Shown piece after piece: positions 36,546-51,500 of a stretch of 64,000 nt of DNA. The position numbers and the translations under genes are program-made. The stretch is from the NCBI GenBank assembly GCA_949825025.1, contig OX463779.1:42788249-42852248 (forward strand), in the 5' to 3' direction. Under the pieces are notes generated by a model. It saw nothing but the letters and a program-made list of their open reading frames with translations, was not told the origin of the DNA and ran no database searches. The stretch comes from Siphlonurus alternatus (Eukaryota; Arthropoda; Insecta; Ephemeroptera; Siphlonuridae). Position 1 is the stretch's first letter. The number at the start of each line of letters is the position of its first letter.

Positions 36546-39500
36546 TATGCTGTCTATTTGAATTATTGTATGCTCCTGAATGTAACCTGGCTATGTATAG
36601 GGTAAGATTGTTACATAAGATTTATTTTTAATATTTTTGCTAGCCTTACTGGTTAGTTGTCAGTAAAGGGGCTTGCTTTTTTCTAAACCTTAAATTTGCT
36701 ATGTGCTTCTTTGTTGTCACAAAAAATAAATAATTGTTCAAAACCATTAAGGTAACTGCAGAATTACTCCCAACTTGCCATATTATGTTTTAAATCTTAC
36801 TGTAGGATTTTTAAAAGTTATAATATTGTTGATTTTAATTGTTAATATTATTTGTTATATATTGGCTTATTTATTTCGTTTTAGATCTGTTTGCTAATTA
36901 TATTTACCTGTCCTCAAGAATTGTAATCTTTGTTAAATAAAAAATAAATAGATAGTACATAGGATTTTTCTATTTCAAATATAATTATTAGGATCTGAGT
37001 ATATATCTGGTTTCAGTAAGTCAGAGGTCACAGGTAAATTTTTTTATATTTTTAGTAAGTAATAATTTTTAATCCCTAATTTTGACTTTTTAGTTTAAAC
37101 TAAAGACAACGGGCAAAATTGAAGCCAAACTTAAGAATAATTAAGAATCAAAATTTTATTTATTTATTTGCAACTCAAAAATTCGTATGTGATTCAATAA
37201 TAATTATCTGAATATTTTTTCTCTGTGAGTTTCCATCAAGCTTTTATGATTAATATAATCTGATAGTTTTTACAAAATATATTGATATTATAATTATTAT
37301 ATAATATGTTTAAAAAAGAGGATAACAACATATAATATGATAGGAAAATATTGGTTGGGAAGAAAAATAGTTTGAGCTTTTAGCCGTCATTTACCCATCA
37401 TTAATTAAAAGGTTTTTCTTTTTTTGTAATAAAAAATGCAGCAAAAATACTGGGAACATATTTTATTTTTTTAAATGAAACATCTCGACAATGCTTTTTT
37501 GAGTTCATATTTTTTTTTTATATTTCATCATCATTTTTTTATTTTTCTTGAAAGAAAAATAATTACAATTAATCAATGTAATAATAATAGTTATTGTATC
37601 TAGCCTTTCTTTTGATCGGAAACATTCATATTTTCAGTCGCTACAGCTAGTGATCTGACTAACACATAGTTTTTACAATATAGGGAAGTTGAACGAACGA
37701 TATATCATTCATTCTTATCACCTCTCAATTACCCGTCCATACAGACAACTTGATTTGTACAGTAACATACTTGAACATTGAAGAGATTATTTGGAGCAAT
37801 ATTTTATAAATTGGTTTAGCATGATAATTTTAAAATAAAATATGCAAATCATAATGGGAATATAATTAATTATAGTTTCTAAGGCATCCTTATGGTTCTA
37901 CTATAAATAATACAAATAACATTTTATTATACATTATACTGTACAGAATTACTATAGGAAAAAAAATAATTCTTGTAGTATACAATATTCGCCTTTATCT
38001 TACATATAAATAAAGGTGAAAATCGTACTACTTCACTGATTGCTACTGGACAGTTCACATAATTTTTTTATTGCAGAAATTAAATGGGTATCAAAATATA
38101 TATATTCTATGATTTTTACGATATAAATTTTTGTTGTAAAAGTGTATGAATTTTTATGTAAAATTCTTTCGCCAAAGAAAGTTGACTGATAAAATTAAGT
38201 ATTTTTGAAAATTTATTTTAAACTCGGAGAAATCTGGAAAAAAAAAAAAAAAAAAAATCAACTATTAGCATTATTTTTATATTAAGTCGTACGTAGTATA
38301 CAGAATAATACAGAGGGAATAAAAAACCCTTTTTATTTTAAATAATAGTAACGTTTTTGTCTTAATTATGTCAAGCAGTATATTAGCTTCTTGTATTTCT
38401 TTCAAAAGCTCTAGTCTTATAGTTACTATTATTTTTTTCTAAAGTAAAAGCTTTATGACGAATAACGAATTCTTCGTTCTAAATAAGTCTTAATTGCTAT
38501 TATAGTTCGGTTAACTCAAATAGACTTAAATGATAATAAAATAACCGTGGTTAAATTACTACGGTTTTTGATTAAAAATTAAGTTAACACCAAAAAACAA
38601 ATTTTACTAACTTTGACATAGTAAAGGTTATGACCCACGCCGTTAAATTTTCACTTATTTCTTCAATTAAAAAATTATGTTAATGTCTATTTTTTATAAC
38701 ATTGATATAAAAAACACATCATAATAATTCATCTTAGGTTAGTTGCACTCCCAACATCATCAATTTGTAAAAATAATTTCAATATTTTTAATAACTTATA
38801 AAAAAACAATTCATTTTTCAGTCGGCATTACGAAGGGTTTTAATAAATCACCTTCATGACTCCGATAGTGTTTTTTTTTTTAATGGACATTTTCTACTGG
38901 TAAATGGACATGTTTCATTATTAATTAAACTGTTATGAGCATTGATATTTAATTCTATTGGTCCTAATATTTCTTTAACAAATTATCAGCTTCATCAAAA
39001 ACAATCACATCTTTTATTGAATTTCTAATACAAGAAATTCATCAATGGTATTATTTTTTTTTTGTAATATTGTATAAAACAACAATAAATACAGAGAGTA
39101 TATCCGTCCAAATATGATATATTTGTTTATAATCTATAATAATAATATATTTTTTTTAATGCTTTGGAATTATAATAATTTATAACTTTTTATTTTCATT
39201 ATTTCTATAATTAACTATTAAAAGCATATGTATACAGCCTAATAACTTTTTTTATATAATAATAATATTTGGTAAACATATAAACATTAATACCATTTTT
39301 TTTTAAAATCGTTGTTTTTAAGTCTTTTAAATATAATTGTATTATTTTTTAATACCATTACTATATTATAATAATAATATACTCCATTTTTTTTTTCAAA
39401 GTTTTTTTTTCTGTACACAAAAACTTTTTTTTTTTTTTTTTTTTTGCTATTGTCTAATAATAATAATAATTTTTGGTCCAAATTTCCTAACAAAATACAA

Positions 39501-39571
39501 CAGCTAGGATATTGCGGATAAGCAGCCCACTTTGATTAAAGCTAGAGATTGAGGAGTTGTGGTGAGGGAGG

Positions 39572-42500
39572 TTATTTGTTGCGGCAGGCCGGGTAGCCCA
39601 GCTCACTATACGCCACCGAGGGTCCGTCATTGAAGATGGCGCTGGGACCCTCTATGCTGCACACCGAATCCTCGGGTGTCCGGGACACCTCGCCCTCACC
39701 ATCGTGATCATGGTGGTGGTGCTTGGACGACTTTTGACGGTGGTGCAGCGCCTGTGGACATGACACAATATTTAGATAGGATACACAAGGATTTACAAGG
39801 CATTACAAGCTTGAAGCTCGAGATGGGGTAACACTGCCGTAACAGGTAGGGATAAGGGAGGCAATGACCTGTTATGTGTTCCAGCATTCACTGAGAGAAC
39901 TGTGGAAACCTCAGTCAGGACGGACACTTCTACTTTTTGTTTTTTGTTTTTATTAAAGGTTTTATTAAAGGATGTCCGAAGTCTGGAGAACCACACACTG
40001 TAGTATTTAACATATACTTAACTCTTCCTACTGTGTATTTTAGTGCAGATTTCTTTAATCAGGAATCTCTATATAAAATGGACAGTACGCATGCTTTTGT
40101 TTTATATAAATATTTATATATTTCATCTTATGTATTTTTAATTTATTCTTTTGTCACACATTGATATATATGAAATAATAGATTCCAAAAATGAGGTGAA
40201 ATATGTTATTGTCTATTATAGTAAACACTAAGTAATTTTTACTCAATTATATAGGGAAACGATTTTATAAGTGCCATGACGTCACAGAATTTACGATACC
40301 TAATTAAAACGAATGTTAAAAAGAGTTTAAAAAAAAACTGGAAAAATTGCAGATACACATAAATTAAATCAAATGCCTCTATTTAGTATTTGTAATTTTA
40401 AAAACATATAAGCGCAGGTTGTCCAATGTAACCGAGATAAGAACAAAAATGCACATTCTGTGTTTGTATTATTTCACCCTGACGATAGGCAACTTGTTCA
40501 TCACTAAAACAGAGCGGATTGCATAGTTACATTTGCTGCAGGGGCAATGGAAATTTGCATGATCCAAAAGTGCTAAGTTTCTTCCTATTAGTATTTCAGC
40601 GTTATAATTTTTCCTATACATAGATCAGTAATTCTACTTCAAATCACTTTAAAATTTCAAAACTGAATTGCAAACAGAAGAGCTGCAAACTTCACACTTC
40701 TGGACGGAATATCATATTAATTCTACTGTAAATGACTATGTTTTGACTAATTAAGCTACTTAAATTTAAGAAACAGAACAAGTCGACAGTCAATTTAATT
40801 TTATATTCTTTCTGGAAGTAGCCGGAAGTGCGAAGTTTGCAGCTCTTATATATGTTTGTAATTTAGTTTTGAAATTTTACAGAGTGGAGTACTGACCTAT
40901 GTGTGAAATTGTAACGCTGAAATACGAATAGGAAGACCAGAAATCTTACATTTCCGGAGGCTATATCATGTAAATTGGATTGTGTAGCGATCGGTGAGGA
41001 TGTAAGCTGTTATTATCGTTCAGGTTCATAAATCTCTGCGCGTGCATATGGTGACCTTGGTAATTAGTATGCTTTATCTTTATTTACCTGTGAGATAAGG
41101 TGAACATGCAGCTTCAATATTATGCTTGATCATTTTCATGACCCTAATAGTAATCAGAATGCAGCTTGGATAATAATTTAGTTCATAGCTTTTGTTATTA
41201 CGTAATTAGCAAATGATAATAAAGTTCTGATGTTGAGTGCAGTATTTTTTTGCAAAATTATCCGATATAATGTAGGGGAGGGGGGAGAGAGGACGAAAAA
41301 GTGAAAGATCATGCTTTAAAATTTCAACTTATTATATATTGACTCCAACAATAAGATAAAATTTTAGCCAATTTACCGAAATTATTTATTTTATTAAGTT
41401 TGATACCTCTAAATAAAAAAGTTGCCAAATTTCCTCCTATTTCAACATTAAAAATCATGCTTATATTAAAATACTAATTAATAATCCTGACATTATTTAA
41501 GTACAAAAAAGTATAAAACACAATAAGATCAAGCAATTAAATGCAATTGCAGCTAATTTAACATGTGTTTGGAAACAGTTAACTGAATTCTTCATTGAAA
41601 CTGGAAAATATTTCAAGCACTAATCAGGTTTGAATATATAAAACACGGAAAATATTACTAAAAAATGTTAGGCAAAGTTCAGGTTTTTCTATCTTTTCAC
41701 TATATAAAGAAGTGACGCCTATTGACGCCTCTCTCTGTACTTTCAATATTTAAAAAAAGTTCCCGGGTTCTAAATAATCTGGAAAAATTCAAAGTAACTT
41801 TTCACCCTCTATCCATTTCTGTAATAAAAATTTTCATGCGTTCGGAAGACACTTATTTCCTTACCTTCTCCCTGCTTCCTTTCTTCTACAAGCGCGCAAG
41901 CAGCAGACAGAAGAGCAAGCATGTTACAGCAAGGCTAGAACGGTGGAGGGCTAGTAAGAGGCTACCTGCAGAGAGAAGCGGCGGTGCGCCACCTTGCGGC
42001 CGCCCCTGCGCTTCGAGATGTGCGGGTTGTCTGCGCGGATCGTCTTGTTCTTGAGCACCTCTAGCTGCGTGTACAGCCTCTTCAGCTCCGCCTGCAATAA
42101 CATATGTCAGCCAGGTGCATTTTGGAATTAACATGGGCAATATAGGCATATCCCCCACTCCAATTTTTTTTTAACATTGGCCTTATGGAAACAGTAACAT
42201 ATCCCCCACTCCATTTCTTTTAACATTGGCCTTATGGATACAGCACCTTCTTCCCCCCCCCCCTCCCTTGAAATTCGGTTCTGGTTTCCTGACGTCAGCG
42301 CTTAGTTCAAACACTAACAAAATTAAGGTGGTTAATTTGTAGTTGTTGGTTTACAGTTTACATCAACGATGGAATTAAGATTTTAGAGCATTTGCCGAGA
42401 ATTTTTTTGTATATAATAATAATAGAAATGAATTTTCCGAAGAAGAAATCACAGCGTGAAAAAGATAGCTGACTTAGATTTCAATTAGGAGCGTAGTATT

Positions 42501-45500
42501 CGTGTCACAAAGCTTGCAAAAATCTTCATGTAAATAGTAATAATTTGCTGTATTAATATGCACTCAAATAAATTAAGAGACATGACATTGACTTAAAGCA
42601 GTAGAAATTATTTCCAATAAAACATTACGTATTTGTCTTTTGACACTTTTTTTTTTTTATCCATTCTCTCTTTTAGGTCCATAAAATTTCGATAATGAAA
42701 TTTCGATTACAAATGAAAAGGTGTTTTTTAAAGTTAAATAAAAAAAGTGTGAATGGTAACTACAGTTAGAACATTCAGCACTCTAGAGTTGAAGTGTTAT
42801 TAAAATACCTACTATCAGAACCAAAAAGGTGTGCCCCTTAATAGCATACAAGTTCCATAAGAAGAGGGGCACACCTTTTTGGTTCTGATAGTATGTAGCG
42901 TTGAATGTCCTACAATCCCAAACTCTTTACAATAACTCACTCGGATATCCTCGGGGTTCATGTCTGCCAGGCTGATCTCTGGGAAGTCCGCGTCCATGCA
43001 CGCCCCGAGGGCCGGACTGGCCGGGATAGTCCCCTCGCCCGCCAGCAGGGGCCCGGGCTGCAGTCGGGGGCTGGGGCCCCCCTGCTGGCCGCTCTGGTGG
43101 CAGTACCACACCTGGGGGACACAAACCTTGTGAATCACTGATCTCCCCTTGAGGATAGGCAACTTGTTCAGCAACAAATCAGAGCAGGTTGCATATACTG
43201 CAGGGGCTTCGTTATCCGTACAGAAAAAGTTGATTTTTTATGGTGATATAGCATATAGCTGCTAATGCATATAATATATATATATATATATAATTATATT
43301 TGTGTATGACATAATATATATGTAATGCAGTCTACTCTCTTCAAAGCCAAACTACGAACTCCTATACAGTGATCAGAGTGATCACCATAGATGTAGTTAT
43401 ATTAGTGCAGTATTTTATTTTTAAAACAAGACACCTGCCATAGCGTTTTACAATGACCCAAAATTGTCACACTCAAAATTTCAAATTACTTGAGTTTTAT
43501 GGAATTGGGCAGCAAGTAAATTGGGATATTCGTCATTCGTCACTGATTGGCTGCCTGGTTTTCATGCGAGACAGTCAATCAGGCGTGAATCCAGGGGCAT
43601 TGGTCTAATGAAGGAAGCCCCCCCCCCCCTGAAATTTGTTTCTGGATCCGCGCCTGCAGCTAATCAGATCCATGTACCTTTGGCAGGAAGAGCAGCAGCA
43701 GTACTGCGGTGTTGGAGAGCTGCGACCTGGCGACGTAGGCCGCGAAGGCCAGGTCAGGGTGCAGGTGCGGCCAGGCGAGTGCCCGCAGGACGTAGAAGGG
43801 CCCGCTCACCACCGCCTCGATGATCAACGCCAGGCACAGGAAGCGGCGCTCGTGGAACTGCGTGGCGGCGTTGCGGCTCGCGAAACTCAGGTGCATCCCG
43901 AATATCAACATGCCCATCTCTCCTGCAGAAAAAAACACGTTGTTAGTGAGGGCGGGCATTTAAATTGGCCATCTGATGTGACATTCTATTGCAGGAATGA
44001 GTAGAAGGTTGCTGTTTTGATAATTATGCAGCATAATATATATTTTTAATTTCGAGTCCGGAAAATGTTAAGAAATATAATATATTGTACACTCGTCACC
44101 TTGGAAAATTTCCCACTTGCAGCCTTGTTAATCAACATGCTCTGTGTTATTCTTATGGAGCGTTATAGTGATTAACAAGGCCGTCTCTCCTTAACAAAAG
44201 GATAAAAGAGTAAACATCTACAAAAAGGCGTGTCCAAACATCAAATAAAAAAATCCCTTGGTTTCCTAAAATTTGTTCTATTAATAAAAATTATGGAGGT
44301 GTCCATCCTGACTGAGAGTTTCCATGGTTCCCTCAGTTACACCACAGTAATGTTGAGACGCATTACAAGCCGTGGATACAATCCTTTCTCACTTCATTAT
44401 CCTAGTCGAGCCTCAAGCATTCCTTCGAAAAATAACCCTAGTTTAAAAATTACGTCTTTTTTACTCAAAAACACATCTAATTTCTTTCTCGCTCAAAGTG
44501 AGGATGAAACGGAAACATTTTCTTTTTTTAAATATTTTATGCTCAATAAGAGGAAAGGAGACGTAATATCGTCCTTTTTCTTCAGAAACGGTGCAAAATA
44601 GGCGTAAAAAAAGACAAGACATGAATAAAAGATGAAATTATTCGAATATTTTGCCGGACGCACCTGCTTGAGTGACGAAGTCCCACCACAGCGCCCTGCA
44701 CGCGGGGAACCGGATACCCTCGACGGTGCGTCCCTGAGCCATCAGGGCGTCCGGCTGCACCTGCAGGGTGTGCAGGGCCGTGGCCGTGTGTGCCGCCAGG
44801 TAGCCGATGGCGATGAGCACCATTGCCAGCAGGTACTTGAGAAGGTCCTTGTCGCGCACCACCCAGCGGTGGGCCTTCCGGGTGCGGAACTCGATCAGAA
44901 TCCTACCGAGGTCAGAGGTTATAGAATTAAATGTTATGAAAAGTGTACGTCTGAAATGTGTTATTTTGTAATTTGAATATATGCTTCTCCTGGACTCTTT
45001 CAATTTCTGGTTAAATTTTAGCTGTTTAATTATCAATATTGTTCACTGCAAATTAAGGTACTCTCAGAATCAGACCTTGAAAGGGTAAAGTACATGCAGG
45101 ATATATATATTTATTATATATATAGAGCTTTTACTTGCTCCTCAACTGTAAAAAAAAAACTGTCATCTTGTAAATGTAAGTATTTTGTATTTATTTCGGT
45201 TCAATTTTAAGAAATAAAACAAAACAAACAAACAAAATTATAAAATCATGTAATGTTAATTATGAAAGGAAATTGAAATATATTTAAAATTTGTTTTAAA
45301 CTTTAGAGCCGTACAAAAAATCACTGTTCAACTGTTAAAAAATTAATAAAATGGGAATATAAAATTTACAATACGGGTAACACCATACGTCACAAAACAA
45401 TATGACGTCATAATTGTGTAGGCAAAACATTGTCAGCGGTATAGCAAATACATGTTAAAGTTGGTCTCGAAATTAATTTCTCCTGACGATTCGTATCTTT

Positions 45501-48500
45501 TTTCGTAGAATTTTCTTTCATAAATGGTAACAAGAAGAATCAATGAAAAAAAATATTTGGCGACCAAAACTGTTATGAGAAAAGAGATGTTGTGAGTTAT
45601 GTTAACATGCACATGCAGCATAGGATTTTAGGGTTTTCTGCCTACATCCCGAAGCTCTTCGGGCGGCTTCGGGCATCTCCGTGCTACCCAAAATGTAATC
45701 ATGATATTCCCGTATACAAAACATGATAAATTTGCCTCACCGGTACAGTTTGAGGATGATGGCTCCGTAGCAGACGACGAAGCCGAGCTCGCGACACCAA
45801 GTCTCCAGCAGACAGAACTCCTCAGACGGTCGGAAGAAACGAACCACCACCTGACAGACAGATCGACAGTTGATTTTAGTTAGTAGAGAGAAAGTTCAAA
45901 ACAGTTGATTTTAGTTAGTAGAGAGAAAGTTCAAAACAGTTGATTTTAGTTAGTAGAGAGAAAGTTCAAAACAGTTGACTTGAGTTAGACTTACGGCGGT
46001 GTACAGAAGTAGGGTGCCCAGAAGAATCGTCTCCAAAATGGTCCACATACTCGACGCAATGGGCTGAAACGAGAAAAGAACGGTTTATTTCAGGGTTGTA
46101 CAACCCTGGGTTTATTTGGAATTTAGTGTGGGCTCTTTTTTTTTTTTTTAGAAACATTTCAAAGAATTATTATACATTACGTCATCCCCTATCCCATCTA
46201 CCTGGATTTGTTTTATGGCTAAACCAACACTCTGATTTTAGTTAACAAGATAAATGACCATGAAATAGCATATATAATTATTAAGAAAGAAAATGAACTA
46301 TTCTTTTAGAAACAGAAATTATTAACACAATTACACGCTAAATATATTATTAAATTAATTGAAATAGTATGTGATTTAAGTCGAAAAGAGTTGACTTCTT
46401 TTAAAACATAATATTTGATTACATTTAACGCAACTCAATTTGTCCTAACATATACATATACAGTCCTGCAATCCTGAGGTGACCGTACCTTCATCTTCCT
46501 GTTCCTGAAGACGGCGATGGCGAGCCCCACAGTGGCCCCCATGCAGAGGGACTCCACGGCTAGGAGGGACCCCCTCAGGGTGGGGTCGAGCCTCGCTAGA
46601 CACTCCGCCGAGCCCCCCGCGCAGTGGCCACACTCCTCCGGACACGGCACGCACGACCGCGGCTGCAGCTCCGTATCCGGGCCGGGGAAGCCCGTCCACC
46701 CCGCCGAGGCGTCCGGGTTGAAGAAGCCGCGCAGGCAGCGACACTCGTAGCCTCCGGAACGGAAACCAAGACCGGGCTGGAACGCACACTGGAACACAGA
46801 ACACGTGGTTTGAGGAATTGTGATTATGTAGTGACGTGGTTTTCGGGTTTTGACCTCCCTTTCTCCCACCGACACTCGGACAGGGAAAAATATTTAGAGA
46901 GAGAATGGGTTGAACATCCTATTATAACCCCCTGCGCCTTGAAAATTTTCTGGCCATACACCGCTACCATATGAAACTAAGTAAAAGTGGACCATATTGA
47001 TGAATTTTGGATGAAAACCTGAAATATCCATTGATTATTATTTGTGTTCAACACTTTATGATATAAAAGGAATAGATTCAATAAATTTTATGACTTTGGT
47101 GTGTTAATAATTAATTTCAACCTTACAGAATATAGGTTTCATTATAACGAATAACTTTTATTATTCATAATTATATTATCTCTCTTATATATTATATTGA
47201 AAGTGGCCATACAAAATGTAATATTCTACATTAATAGAGTATTACCTCAATTTTTTTTATTACAGAGGGTGCTACCCTGATTTTTTTCAGATTTTTTAGA
47301 GTCCGGGAACTATTTTTAAAAAATTATTGAAAGTTTTTTTGTGACGTCACGAGACGCCGCTCCTTAAGAAAAAGATAGGACTTGACGTCACAAAAAGGAC
47401 TTTCAATAATTTTTTAAAAATACTTTCCGGGCTCTAAAAAATCTGAAAAAAATCAGGGTAGCATAACTTTGCACGCTCTATCCATTTCTGCAATAAAGAA
47501 AATTGAGGACAATACTCCATTCCATTACTGATAAAATATACTGATTTTAATCTCCATGTAAATATTAAGGACCTACTAGCTGCATTAACAGTAAATTCAG
47601 TTTATTATAATTCTAGATTTTTCTCGTGTACCATTTTAATCCTCGATCGTGACCTCCGATGACCTCCACTGAAACTCACCTCCGTGGTGCCGAGGTCACA
47701 CTTGTGGCTTCCCCCGAACTTTGACCTCCTCACGTCACACTGGTCCACGTCCACGTACTGCAGGGGCAGCAGCAGCGACATCGCGCCTCTGTGGAACAAT
47801 CAGGAACTTCAGTCAGATTTCTAATCATTTATATATAAGGATATAGGGGAGCAAGGGCTGGTCCAGCCTTCGGTTTGTGTGTGAAGAGAGGGGATCCATA
47901 AATCCTTTATTTTTTGTACTATCCCTTTCATGATCAACATGCAATAATAGATATCAAATTACATAATTTATAATCTAAAAATAAATAAAAGCCCATATGC
48001 ATATATTATATATTATTACATTTCTTACAACTTAAGATGGCCGGGAAGCGGGTGGGTGATGGGTGGTTTTAATTGTTATAAAATGAAATGCCTGTAATGT
48101 ATTTCAAAACGTTTGAAGGTTTGTGGAAGGGGAGGGGAAAAAGAAACTCATCCCCTCCTCCTTTGGCCTCCCATAGAGGCTTCAAGTGAGTGCGCTCGCG
48201 CTGCGCAACTGTTGTCGCTATAAAAGGTCCATCTAGCACTTGAAAATGAAGCAGAATGTTTTTTTTTTTTAAACTTTTCTCGGTTATAAATCAAGTAGAA
48301 AATCTAAATCTTTAATTATCTACTGTATTTTTCAGTTTGGACCAAAGTTCCGTAAGGAAACTTTCCCTAAAAAATCTTATTCTTAGTGAAAAAAACGAAT
48401 TCACATTTTTTTACATAGGTTTGGTATAGCGGGTGGGAACACCAAAAAATCAGCTGAATTGAAGCCTCTATTCCCTTATAAAATAAAAGCAAGCAGTATA

Positions 48501-51500
48501 TATATATGACTTAATGACTTAGTAAGTTTGGTGCAACGTCTTTCCCAATGATTGTGTGTTAAATATTTTGTATGGCTATGACGTCACAGTGTTTTGCTGT
48601 ACGATTTTAAGGGTGAAAATGTGATTTTTTTTTTTACATAACTCGAGGGTTCTATCCAAATAATAATAAAATAACAATAAAGAAAGAAAGAAAAAATATA
48701 AAAATTAAAAATGTCATGAAGGTTGGGTGCTCACCTTCCAGGCACGGGGAAGCTGGAGGCGAGGACCCAAGCCAGCAGGCGGCAGTCCCAGAAGGGCACG
48801 CTCCAGATGGGCGCGGGGAACGACTCGTTGGACACGAGGGCCTTGCGAAGACTGGAGGCGAGCTCGGCGTGCTGGCCCACCAAACTGTCGTTACCGTTAG
48901 AGGATGAGTTGGTGGAGAGAGAGAACTTGGTGGGCTGGAGCTCAGAGTTGTAGAGAAGCCACGCGTTACCTGGGGAACAGTTAGGATTATAGACCTTATG
49001 TACATGTAACGTAAGGTCTATAATTGCAACACAACATCGTGGTTTATGAGATTTTTATATTCTCATGAGGCGACGATATTCAACAGTTTGCTGGAATACT
49101 TACTGTTAGTAAATATTGTAAATATTGTTATAATTTAAGTACTGAAATATTAATTTTTTGTTGATATTTGTATTTACTAGTTATTTTTCATTTTTTTACA
49201 TTATATAATATACCCATATATTAAGTATATTATATACAATGGTTGTCAATATTGTTCTAAACTTTTGATATTTTACCATGCATATTTTATCAAAAGGTCA
49301 TTTGAAGGACACACAAAAATATATTTAATTGTGAATTTAATATTGAGAATATAAAGAAAGATATAATTAATTAGTTATAATTAATTAATTATATCACAGG
49401 TTTAAATCCAACCTAAAATAACGTTATTACTGAAATTCAATTTCAATTTTTTATTTACAGTCAAATAATAAAAAGATGTCACCATCTTCAGCTGCAATTT
49501 TTGAACTAAAAACTAGAAGACACGGAGTGACTCACCCTGTTTTACCTCGAAGTACACCATGCCGAGGGGGAAGGTGGAGGCTCGGTTCATCAGGGTCCTC
49601 CACAGCACCCCCAGCACCGAGGGGTTTACGCTGCGGTCACTCAGGTCGGGCAGAGAGGACAGAAGCTGGCAGGCATCCCTTGCTGCCTGCGGTGCACAAA
49701 ATGAGACCACGGTTGTAGAGACAAAGGGTTATTGGTTGTATTATAGGGCTGTCTCATACAGGATCACATGATTTCGCAGCGTTTAATAAAAAATAAGAGC
49801 TTATGCGATCAGGTGTACGAAAGCACACAGCTTCGTATCGTATGCCTTCGTATGATAAGAGATTTATAGAATCGGTTCTAAATTAGAAACGTACAATCGT
49901 AGAAATTAAAGTCTGTGTGCGATCCGCCTAAGTTAGTAGTCATGCATGGAACCACCACTCTCCCACCCATATTATCTTAATGAAACCTCCTTCCCACAAA
50001 TTAAGAAGAATTCCGTCTGACATTTTTCTCCGCGGCATAGCTGTCGATTCGTTTCCCCTACGTCGCAGCCACCCGCAGTACAAAAGTACACGAAGAGTTG
50101 CCTACTTTTTTAGGATTATCAATTAAAGATGGCGGACTTTACTAATATGAAAAATTAAAATAGTATGCGAAGCAGTGGTGAAAGTAAGCCGGTGCGCACC
50201 AGTGCGCCGCACTGGTAAGACATTTGACGCCAGTGCGGCGCACTGGTAAGACACTGATCGAAATTTACTAAAAAAATAAATAATTTTTAATGAAAAAAAC
50301 AATATTTGCAAGTGTGAACGGATCACATTATAAACCATTATAATCATGCTCAATACATGTTCTTGTACTTGGATTTTATTTATCTCACGAAGTTTTAACT
50401 TGCACGTACTTTCTTTTAAAGTCAAAATTTTGTACTAAAAAAAGTAATTGAAATCCATGTTGAATGTATTTACTTTTATTTATATTTTTCATTGGGTAAA
50501 AGATAAAAATAAATTGACAATTTGTGATACAAAATTGTTGCATTATAAATAAATAGTAAGTGCTACAGTAAAACATTATTTTAAAAGACTACGATAAAAA
50601 AGTTAATTTTAATATTTTTCTCACAAACGCCTAGCTTTTTTTTATTGGCGCGCGAGCCTGAGAACACATTTATTTATTATGTAATTTTTTTAAATTTTTT
50701 TAATCAAGGAATTTTTTATATATATTTTTTAAATATCTGTAGGTTTACTGCTTACTGGGTTTACTATTTTATCTTCAATTTTCCTATAAATTGGTAGTCG
50801 TTATCACTTTTTTAAAATTGTAACCTATACATCTTTTTGGAATTTTTGTATTAAATTAATTTTTGAGACATTTTAAACGATAATTTAATTATTTAAAAAA
50901 ATGTTTCATTTATTAAATTAATTAAATTTATAGAATATTCTAAATTGTGAAACAGTTCATTAAAATATTTTTATTGTATTAACACTGCTGCTAGACATAG
51001 ACAACTTGTTTGCGATTTTTTTTTCATTAAAAGTTATGTTTTAATTTTCATTAGCCAACACAGATATGTATTTTTGAATATTTTTTTTATCATGCAATTT
51101 AATATGCGACGTACACTACATTTTTTTTTTAAAGTTAAAAGTTTGAATACTTATTTAATTTTACTTATTTTGTGGGATTTTCAATATTTTTTCTGGAAAA
51201 ACGGCCGGCTCCGTAAAAAAAAAAATTATTTTTAAATCGAAAATTCATTAATGAATTTATAATAGATTACGTACGTATTTTTTAATTGGTACCATAGTTC
51301 AAGTAAAGTTTAAGTAAAATGCTGTTTTCTGTGCCAAAATTTTGCATGTTAAACGCCTCCGAAACACCAACTTTGGGAAATCTTTGGTTTTCATTTCTTA
51401 ATTAATAGAGGGCAGGTTATAAAATATTTTTAGAAAATAAATTCTTTAAAAAAATGTAATCGCTCACTCTATTTAAAAAATTAATTATAAATCAATTTTA

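Larger units (their letters stand above)
34245..39571. other. Convergent 3' region between PHKB and the GPR158-like gene
   Basis: No coding region. It holds the PHKB 3' UTR on the left, a TTAA-flanked foldback element (34816-35120), two or three copies of the main foldback family, and a long AT-rich stretch with many AATAAA/TTTATT hexamers on both strands, so transcript ends cannot be placed. Confidence 0.5.

Noticed and set aside
36930..36960. AATAAA cluster as the PHKB poly(A) signal
   Set aside because: Many such hexamers occur on both strands in this AT-rich region; none can be preferred.
41272..41300. G-rich run as a G-quadruplex or regulatory site
   Set aside because: Too short and irregular to support a claim from sequence alone.
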